Below, piece after piece: positions 55,801 to 64,000 of a DNA stretch of 64,000 bases. Location: NCBI GenBank assembly GCA_964023205.1, contig OZ026839.1, positions 13,298,386-13,362,385 of the forward strand, read 5' to 3'. A program made the translations under genes and the position numbers. How positions within the stretch are numbered: position 1 is the stretch's first letter; every line of letters starts with the position of its first letter. The DNA comes from Lutraria lutraria (taxonomy: Eukaryota; Mollusca; Bivalvia; Venerida; Mactridae). The notes below the pieces were generated by a model. The model saw only the letters and a program-made list of their open reading frames with translations, was not told where the DNA came from and did not search any database.

Positions 55801-58800
55801 GAATGTCTGCTTGGGAAGCTATGAGTTCATCAAATAAGGTATTTATTTAATACAATAGAGGTGCAGTTGTTCTATCTATCCTTTTAGCCAGTAAGATAAA
55901 CCACTTCAATGCTCAAGGTATTCATGGACAAATGCAATATTATATACTGTATTTTCATATATTTTCGTTTGGCTCAATTTTCATGGTTTTTACTAAAATG
56001 TTTTTTTTATGGGGACATAAATTCCTGGATTTCAATTTTTGAAAAAAGTCTTATCTCTGCATTTAAATTTGTGGGGATTTGATTTCGTGGATGAGTCTAT
56101 CCACGAAATTAAATCCCCAACGAAAATTAATGATTCCACAGTAGTCATTTTCAACATTAAAATTTCTGGATTTCACAACTTTTCCACGCTGTCCAAATAC
56201 ACTGCTGTCTGTAAAAAATTGTCCATACTATCATCTTGAAATTTTATATGGAGAATAATTAAATCAAACAGTTGTGGATGTCAGCAACTATACAACCTTG
56301 GAACAAAGTTGTCCCGTGAATGAACAGGGATACCATTGTATGTAAAGGCAGTTTTTATACCATTTATTTGTTTTATGGTAACAGGTCAGTTATATCAAGA
56401 AGGTGGACCCTGGTTCTTCACCAAGTCGCTCTCCAACACGGGCTCCAGCCAGTCTGAAACCCACCCCAAACAAGGGAGCTTCATGGAAGCCCTCTGGTAC
56501 CCCTAATAAGGGTCTTACACCACAAAAAAGTTTTAAAGAGAGCATTGAAGAGAAAGCTGCACAGATGGGAAGAAAGCCAGTCAATGGTGATGGTTTACCC
56601 CCCAGAGCACCAAGTACAAGGTAAAAGTCTTTACTTATTACATTTGAATAAAATATTGGATAGAATGTTGAGGATTGGTTGGATTTTGTTATTACAGTGG
56701 TAGATCAGTGTTTGGAAGGTGCATATGTACAGATGTTTACCCTGACCATGATATTTACTTTGAGATTTTCTCACTAAAAAAATGGTCAGTATGATGTGAA
56801 GATATATACAACTTTAAAAAGTCTGCAGTTCAAAGGTCATGGTTACTAGACTTGACAAGAATTTAACTTTGACACAATCATTGTTTCATAATTATAATGT
56901 GTGTTTAATCTTATGTTTAATACCATACTATACCTAAAAAATAATCAATTCACTGTTACACTTTAAAGGTCACCATCCAAGAGCCACCAATCTCCTAGCA
57001 GGACCCAGCAATCGCCTGTAAGAAGCCCAGGTGGGTCTCCAAATGTTGGAAGTGCTACGAAAAGTTTACAGCAAAGAATTTTACAACAGGTTTTGTGTTT
57101 TTGTCAACAGTTCACAGGGTCCTTGCTTTCTGATTTCAACAGCCAATATTCAGCCCTCCTCTCCCTTCCAAATGATATGTGTTCCCAATATGAAGAAAAT
57201 TATGAACTATACCAATTCTTATAGCTTAGCTGACAATTGTAATCGATAGTCTTTTATTATAGATAAAATCTTAAATACTGTTGTTTACACATATTGAATC
57301 ATTCAAATACATTATTTGCTGTCTTTAACTCCGAACTCTTTAGTCTTTTTTATCAAAGTATGTTTGTCAATAATTTGATGGACAATTTTAATGTTGAGCT
57401 AAAAAAACACCAATAAGATGTTTGCGCTTTTAGCTCAGTATATATAGTTATCGCCCTAGATGTTTAGAAACTATGCAAACACATTGTGGAACAAAAGCTC
57501 TTTGAACCCTTTATGCTTTTGTGACTAGATTGTTTATCATTAACTGTGTAAACAGTGTAATTTATAAAAATGATAGAGGCTGTAGCACCTGCTCTCTTTC
57601 AGAAAAATTGAATTTTATCTTTCAGGTACAATACAGCAAGACAGATAAAATTGCAGACAAAATACGTCAGGAAAGAATGGCTGAAGTGAATGCCTTGAAC
57701 AATAGATATCAGAACGGTATACTGAAGGATGATCGTGAGAGTGTAACTTCTAGTGGAGACGAGCTAGCATGTCCCCCACCCCCTCCAGAGATTGTATCTA
57801 TGCCTGCCAACAAGATAGATAAAAAGACATCTATCAGAAATAAGGCAAGAGATGGTATGTTGTATAAACTGTTTATTGGCTGTGTAATTAAATGTAATTT
57901 CAAATATATTCATACTGATTAAAAATGAGGTATTAATTTATCAGTTTATTGCCATCTTACTATTTTTAAGACTTCAATTTCTTTATGAAATATTTATTTG
58001 GGATTAATTTATTAACATGAAGATGAGCAATTATATTAAAAGTTTTTCAATACATGAATTACATTTTACTGAAGCTCCTATTGTCTTAAACACATGTTTA
58101 AACACTGTTCTTCCTTTGTTGTAAAAATTAAAAATGTATTTTTGTTTAATTATCACACATTAACACATTTGCTCACTGTTGATAACAATTTTGATTCTTA
58201 TCTATACAATACTATTAATTGAGATTTTAACAAATTCATGCTCAACACCAAGACTCAATAGTGCTTGACATAAAATATTTATTATAAGTATTAGATTAAA
58301 TAGTTTCATCGTCCTCATTGTAAAGAGACAAGTAAGTTTTAAGACCATCACTTGGGTTTCAGTTTTGAACTTTACTTGTTACTTAATCCCATTCTGTAGT
58401 TCATTAATTGATTGATTGTCTGAACAAGTATCCTAAATGAGATGAGGCATAACTCCTGCTGCCTCAGAACTGCAGTTTTTATCTTCTGGTCAGTGATGGT
58501 CAATTATTAGCCTTAACATTGTCTTAAAACTGACCAATTTATATCTGGATTCTTAATACTGAAGTAACCTTAAAATATGTTATACTCACTCTCATCAACA
58601 ATTCAATACTCTAAGTATCTATCACCAATGTATGTTTGTATGCTAATATTTATACTCAAATAATCATTGATGATTTTGTACCACATTTATATGACATAAT
58701 TTTGTATTGGAATTATTATACAATGTGTATTATATTATCATAGCTAGACTTACTTGTTGGTGTCAGTAACTCTGTGTGCATTTAAAGCTTTAGGAACTGT

Positions 58801-61800
58801 ATGTCCTATATATATTATGAAGGTCTCATATTACACTATGTAGTCATTAAAAATATAGTAATTGTCTTAATGTGCAACATAGTTCATATTTGTTCCTGAT
58901 TTTGGCCAGTGATAGACTGTGGTGTTGGTAGCTATTTGGAAACATTGACAGTTGTTTCAATTTGTTAAATATTATTCTTTGGTTGTGGTACATGTATTTT
59001 TATATGGTAAATTAATTATGGTTGTAAGTAAACTGCACCGATTGATTAGTTGTCATAGGCTGAATTTTTGGTGATTGGTTGCTATGTTAATTAATGCACA
59101 TTTGAATGTTCAAAAGATCATAACATTATAGTGATTTTACCTTCTGCAATATCGTAAATATTGTTTGATTAGTCCCTCACTTTGCATGATATATCCAGAA
59201 ATCTTCCATTGCCTAAGATTTGTTCAATTCAAAATTAATATGCAAAACATAAAATCCTTGCCATCAGTCATTAACCTTATCATGTTCCAAAAGTTTAAGC
59301 AAAAACTTAACTGTAATGATAAAAATAAGATTCCAAAATGCTGTCAGGAATCCATGTGTCTCTATTAAAGTCAAAATAAAGACTAATTTGTTCTGACATA
59401 TATAATAAAGTTATATCCTGTTGATACTCCTCCAAACTTTCCACTTTGCTTATTAGTGTAAAATCAAGCAAGTAATGAAATCATACCTTTAATGGTCTGT
59501 CTTTGCCTGTTAGTCGGAAGGAAAAAAAAACAGATATTCGTGTAAGCGTGTGAGCTAAAAGCAAAATTATTTAAACTGCTACTTTCAGGAAGTTTATCAA
59601 ACTTGTTACAAATACTTTTCTCTGTAGCATACATTGATATCTACTATATAATGCACTGGTGTTTGTTCTCACTTATTCTTGCTTGCTATTTATATCACTG
59701 CATGCTTTAACCTTTCTTTCCAACATTTCATCTTTTACCAGATTTTAACAAAAAGCTTCAAGCGATGGGATTTGAACTTTCAGATGAAGGCAGTGCATCA
59801 TATAAATTTGATCCAAACAATGGAAATAGGACTGGAAATGCCGTTAGGAAGCAGGACTCCAATGCTGGGAAAAAAGGGTCAAGCATTTATCACTTGGTGT
59901 CCAAAAAGGGGTCAGAGAATGAACAACAGCGTGCACCTATTGTTAAACAGCTGTCATCGTCATCACTGAAGAAAGTTCAGTTCAAAGAACTTGACACAAG
60001 CATCGAGAGTGACAGCAGTCAGGACCGAGTGGAAACTGAAGACGATACAATGGACGACATTGATGATTTTGATCCTACTTCGGAAGAGACTCAATCTGAA
60101 ACTCAAGAGTCTTTTGATGATTCATACAACAGTGGATCCGAGTCTAGTATTCCCGAATCGTACAAAAGTCCAACAAAACGTATGGTTCCCCCGAAAGAAG
60201 CTGTACACGCTCAAGCTCCAGGAAGGTCGATGGACGATGATGACTACAGTATGAGCGCTTTTGTGCCAGCCTCAGTCCGACGTGAGAGTGTGTTGCCGAC
60301 CAGAGGAGGCCATGAGGACACCAGTGAACTAAGTGAAGACGGTGTGGATTTCGGCCAATCTCTCAAATACAATACAAAGAGCCAACTGGTTTATTCATCT
60401 CAAGATAGTAGCGAATCTGACAGAACATATAAGAAACAGAGATTAGATGACACAGAGGATGAAACTGATGAAGATGGTGACCAAGCTGAGATGGATGATC
60501 TACTTGATGAAGCTATGGATGAGATATCTGATGTGGAGATGAGAAAGAAAGAGCCTCACCCAGCACCTGTAAGTTCTCTGATTAAGTTAAATATTACTGA
60601 CTGTATAGAGACTGGTTTCAATATAAAGAAGCAGCTTTTTAACGATAAAAAAGTGAATAAAAGATATGTTGTCATTGTCAAACGTTATTTATGACCGTAT
60701 CTGTTTATGTTTGATCAAATAATCACTATTTAAAAACATTTTCATCCAATTTTCAAAAATTAGTGATTATTGCTGAAGTTGAAAAAAGCCCTGCTATTTC
60801 AATAACTCAATGAGTTGTAGTTCTTATACCTATCAGGCCGAGGGTCAACCAGAGTTTATCAACCATTACTTTTAAGAGGTATATATCCGTATGATATTTG
60901 ATAATTTGTTACCATAACTAGTTCCCAATGTCTAGTAGAAGAAAAAACTATGTCAGATGAGCACAATTTTTTTGTAATTTTTTCATGTCAGTTTATAGTT
61001 ATAGAATACATTTTGTAATTCCTGTAAACCAAATCACCATACTAAATTTGAAAATGGACATTTCAGAGAAAGAGAAGAAGTTACATGACTGCTACCACAG
61101 ATGGTGACTTGACCTCTGACAGTTCGGTACAAATGAGGAACGACCATAAAGTTCAAATGAGACCCAAAACTATGCCACCTCAGAGCATTGATAATGAGGT
61201 TCAGATGAGGGCCAAAAGTGATGGCCTCGCCTACAGTGTATCAATGTACCGAAATAACAGGTAATTAGTTTGACTTTCTGTCTTAAGTTTTCTGAATTTT
61301 CAATTTATGCAAATAATTTCTTAAATTATTTATTAGTATAATTTTTCTATGCACTCATTTGGTCTATGAGTCTTTGTTGTTAAACAATTCTGAAGCTGAA
61401 TTTCATTCTTATAAACTTCTGTTTACTTTATTGTGTCTTTACTAGAGACACTTATGCTACTTTAATTGACGGGTTCCAAAATTGCATTCACTTTGTTTAA
61501 TGTTTTTGATTTCACTCGAAACAGTATAGTTCTTTCATGAATTCAGTGAATTTCGTATGTATTTATAAGTCAAAATGGGTCATGGGGTTTCAAATTAATT
61601 ACAAAAAAGTAAAACGTTTCCATACAAATGTAGCATGTCTTAATCATTGAAAATATGGTGCATCACCTTAATCCAGTGTGCAAGCTTAGGGTTGGTCATA
61701 AGCACTTTCTTGGCATTCAAACTTACATCACTTTCTTCTATTTTTTTTGGTCAGGTAAGTTAGTCAGAAATATCATCCTGTCTGTTAGAAAAATCTTACT

Positions 61801-64000
61801 ATGGACACAGTAACACAGTCACTGAATAAGTTATTTCAGTGTAAAAAACTAGCTCTTTTGGTGAATTATGTTCGTATTATTCAAAGCAAAAATTTGCCCA
61901 GTTCTTCTTAAAAAATATGATGTCATTTCAAGGGTTTGCAGAAGATGCACATTAGCCTGTTTGAAGCATTTTCTTGATAAATCATTTTTGGATTTTTTTC
62001 TTGATTCCTCTCCGAGTTTTCAATGACGATCAATTCATATTTGAACTTATGACTTCTGCAATCATGCAACATTCATTTAGTATGTGTATTTATCGTATAT
62101 AAACGCAGCTAATGAATATAGAGTATGCTTTAAATGCATATAATGTAATATATATTAATACAAATATATAGCTGTCATATATCAAGCCTTATGAAACAAA
62201 AATGTCTGTGTAGTTAATTTTAAGTTGATAGATATTAGCCATCTCTCTATGGTGAAATTGACAACCGTATAATTCAAGTATGTTGTAATTTGGTAAAAAA
62301 AGCATTTCTGTTTTGGGATCAATATTAAGATAAAAATGTAAAAAAAGATTTTCTACCTACTTACCCGTTGAAAGTTCTTTGGTTAAGTGTAACTGCAAAC
62401 GTATATTTTTTAAACATGGCCTTGTAAAACGCATTTCTTCATAAAATATTGATTGGTCAAGCCACTCGCTCAATTGAGCTTCATATATGACTGGCCTGGA
62501 AAGAAAACAATTCTAGTGTTGACCAGTTTTGCAGGAGTTTACCTCCAAACTCTATGTCTTGATGCTTTACTGTACTAGTTGCTAATTGTTTGTGCTTTGT
62601 CTGAATTATTACAGACTTACAAAGATAACAACAACTGTAGATTTCAGACAGTAAGAATTTGTATTTTGTTGTAGCTTTAAATGTGGGTGTGGCTAGATAA
62701 TCTTTTGTGGGTGTGGCTAGAATATTAGTATGTGGGGTGTGCATGTTTTAGCTTTAATTCTTAGCTTGGTGTTAGTCTCATACCATTTTCTCCTTAAGGA
62801 ACAAGCGCTTGGTTTCTGGGTTCCTGAACATTTGTTGCACAGACATTTTAACATATATTTTTTTAAAAAATCATTTTTTAACACTTGCTCTGGTTTAAGT
62901 AAAATTTGCAAGAGACAAAAACAAAATTGCCATTTTCACATCTTCTAATACAGAGTAAATTGACTGAATTTTGCAGTTTGGGGCAACCTATTGCATCAGC
63001 TTATATGTCACACACTGCTTTTGCAGTTTATGAGCCTTCATGGTTGTATGGTTCTCCTCACTAGCACATCATCAATGTGAGTTTGAATCCCACACAGGGG
63101 TCAAATTTCACGTAAGGAAGCCAGATTTTTTTGGTAATTTGGGAATATGACGCATACCCTTGTGATTGGGAATTTTCACGGTGTTTTAATCAAAATTGGG
63201 AAAAATGTATAACTGCAATTTTTGCAATGTACAACTTATTCTACTTATTCTCCCATAAAACAGTAGCAGAATAAGGTATCTACTACCAATAGTGATGTTA
63301 ATGAACTTATAAAATTGATAAAAACAATTTTTTTATTTATTTTTTTTAGGGGATTGGGAATTTTTGTCTGTGAATTGGGAATAAATGATACTATTTTACC
63401 TTGGGAATATGACCGAATTTCGGCTATAAAATCGCCCCAAAAAATCCCTGGAAGCTATCCAGCTAGCTAAGAGAAGGTGGTTCTACCCAGGTACCCCCCC
63501 CCCCCCCCCAACCCCAAAATGAAATCTGATGAATTCCTGCTAAAAATTTGTAACATTCTTGGGCACACCCTTTATTGTAGAATTTGTAGTTTTAATCTTG
63601 TGTCAGTGTGTGTTGCTTTAAAATACTGTACAGTAACTTAAGTGTTGGCTTAAATTGCTTTCTAATATTTCTATATCATCACTGCTGCTTTTACTGTTTT
63701 GTATATATATACACAGCACATGTGTGCATGCCTATCTTCATTAATATGATCAATTAAGGATATGCTACATTTGTATTTTTGTATGTTTTTTAACTAAAGG
63801 ACTAAAAATGATATAACTCAAATTTTAACTTTTTTCATTTTGTGTGAATTTATTATATTGCTGAAAATCGAATTGAATATTATCGATAAATCATTTTCAG
63901 AATATTAGAAGTTATCATTTTAAGGATATGTAAAATATGAGTGAAATTCAAAATTTCAAATATACACCTCCAAATAAAGGCCATTTTTCATTATTTAGAA
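49857..64000 (+). CDS. ANLN: Anillin, 5' half: 12 exons, about 951 codons, continues past the window
   Basis: Actin-, myosin- and septin-binding scaffold of the cytokinetic ring. Exons: 49857-49874, 51687-51822, 52223-52333, 52891-53044, 53651-54026, 54575-54758, 55570-55838, 56385-56620, 56969-57089, 57626-57854, 59742-60568, 61067-61260. All join in phase with GT-AG introns. The N-terminus MDPHTE-HLIERTRQRRALLN matches the conserved start of vertebrate anillin. Exon 3 has VKSRLNHLTEERMNW and exon 4 SPVNRKSRFAKLAEHL, both anillin-type motifs. Exons 5-9 are proline- and serine-rich, with repeated RATWKQ/RANWKQ/GASWKP modules. Exon 10 has KIADKIRQERMAEVNALNNR and PPPPP. Exon 11 (827 nt) is acidic. 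Exon 12 ends LAYSVSMYRNNR, like the vertebrate YSIDAYRSQR. The anillin-homology and PH domains would follow beyond 64000. No exon was found in 61261-64000. Confidence 0.93.
50091..50126 (+). CDS. ANLN: Possible alternative first coding exon of ANLN
   Basis: ATG at 50091 opens MEAEEKMDIVQE, then GAG|GTAGAG at 50126/50127, a donor in the same phase (0) as exon 1. Spliced to exon 2 it would replace MDPHTE. Transcription would start from a second promoter in intron 1. An acceptor-like TTTTGTTCTAG (50054-50064) lies upstream, but inclusion from there after exon 1 would meet a stop. The evidence is positional and weak. Confidence 0.35.
51040..51165 (-). repeat. Dispersed repeat (TTTGGGGAACAGGTATC family), inverted fragment
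   Basis: Reads CCTTTTTATGCTATTTGAGG, GTCCAGTATTTGGCCC and TGTTCCCCGAGTATATTTTC, the reverse complement of 38895 and 47045 ends. The nearby 166-aa minus-strand open frame (50784-51284) covers this repeat and is not a gene. Confidence 0.55.
51406..51579 (+). mobile_element. MITE-like repeat, AGGGTTCTCAATAA family, copy 2
   Basis: Runs from AGGGTTCTCAATAAG to TTATTGAGAACCCT, 174 bp, inverted termini of 14 bp. It sits 108 bp before ANLN exon 2. Same orientation as the copies at 1161 and 54854. Confidence 0.75.
53331..53560 (+). repeat. Dispersed repeat fragment (TGCCCCCACATTCAAAG)
   Basis: Begins ATGCCCCCACATTCAAAGTT and holds GCTGAAGGGCACGAAATG, TGAGTGATAACTCAAGAA and CAGGAGTTATGGTCCCTTT. It resembles the ATGCCCCC-headed repeats at 27768 and 33238 in type and lacks a clear second end. 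Just upstream, 53100-53300 is another repeat related to 480-660. Confidence 0.4.
54228..54440 (-). repeat. Dispersed repeat (TTCCCAATTC family), copy 1
   Basis: Contains CGAAATTCGGTCATATTCCC, TTCCCAATTCACAAACAAA, CATTAACATCACTATTGGTA and GCTACCGTTTTATGGGAGAA. The reverse complement of most of it is at about 63105-63460, near the right edge. Both are in ANLN introns. Confidence 0.65.
54854..55025 (+). mobile_element. MITE-like repeat, AGGGTTCTCAATAA family, copy 3
   Basis: Runs AGTGTTCTCAATAAG to TTATTGAGAACCCT, 172 bp, close to 51406-51579 throughout (AAGCTTGACTAACAGGCCTG, TTCATAAACCTTTGAGATT). It lies in ANLN intron 6. Confidence 0.75.
55236..55420 (-). repeat. Dispersed repeat (TTTGGGGAACAGGTATC family), inverted copy
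   Basis: Reads CCTTTTTATGTCATTTCTGG, CCGGTATTCTCTCGTG, TTTTCCCCTAGTGTGAGG, AATCAAAGGGACCTGATACC. It is the reverse complement of 38895-39115 in order. Confidence 0.6.
61261..64000 (+). other. ANLN: ANLN intron after exon 12
   Basis: No exon with splice signals and a matching anillin segment was found here. It is AT-rich, with a possible SINE B box at 63080-63095 (GTGAGTTTGAATCCCA), the repeat at 63105-63460 and a C run at 63496-63510. The rest shows nothing I can name. Confidence 0.55.
63105..63460 (+). repeat. Dispersed repeat (TTCCCAATTC family), inverted copy 2
   Basis: Carries TTTGGGAATATGACGCATAC, ATTCTCCCATAAAACAGTAG, CTACTACCAATAGTGATGTT, TTGTCTGTGAATTGGGAATA and CCTTGGGAATATGACCGAAT. 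It matches 54228-54440 on the other strand. It is more complete on its left side than that copy. Confidence 0.65.

Noticed and set aside
59679..59969. 96-aa plus-strand frame overlapping ANLN exon 11
   Set aside because: It is a shadow in another frame. The in-phase reading beginning at 59742 joins exon 10 and continues open for 827 nt to a donor.

Overview
The window is animal nuclear DNA. It is AT-rich, its genes are split into many short exons with GT-AG introns, and its introns and intergenic DNA are full of short dispersed repeats. I could reconstruct two complete genes and the 5' half of a third by translating spliced exons and matching them to remembered vertebrate families. The repeat types, such as the GAGGGCCAAGATGGCCC and ACATAACTCTG families with internal 140-165 bp tandem units, suggest a mollusc, probably a bivalve. 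That taxonomic call is inference. There is no bacterial, phage or CRISPR content.

Layout. (1) 1-9626: no recognisable exon; a probable intron or upstream flank of a plus-strand gene, holding several repeats including a 2.2 kb array of a 28-bp unit rich in CRE-like TGACATCA/TGACGTCA. (2) 9627-~10960: probable last coding exon and 3' UTR of an unidentified plus-strand gene. (3) 11891-25964, minus strand: complete PRMT5, 16 coding exons, 630 aa. Its poly(A) site almost abuts that of the previous gene. (4) 25965-28773: intergenic, with a SINE, a near-perfect 47-bp inverted repeat and a tandem-unit repeat. (5) 28774-49588, minus strand: complete acyloxyacyl hydrolase (AOAH), 19 coding exons, 571 aa. 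(6) 49589-49856: a 268-bp shared head-to-head promoter. (7) 49857-beyond 64000, plus strand: the 5' half of anillin (ANLN), 12 exons, about 951 codons. The anillin-homology and PH domains lie past the window edge.

In each fully reconstructed gene every exon joins in phase. The total lengths (630 and 571 aa) are within a few residues of what I recall for human PRMT5 (637) and AOAH (575). The catalytic residues are intact: PRMT5 GAGRGP and the double-E loop; AOAH GDS serine, GND block and DGFH dyad.

The three genes do not form a pathway: PRMT5 makes symmetric dimethylarginine, AOAH removes acyl chains from LPS lipid A, and anillin scaffolds the cytokinetic ring. From memory, AOAH and ANLN are also neighbours in human (7p14), so the head-to-head pair here may be ancient microsynteny with altered orientation. 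The main structural interest is the repeat landscape: several MITE-like families in 2-5 copies each, a nested transposon, a CACGTG-studded inverted-repeat element, tRNA-derived SINEs and gene-intronic minisatellites.
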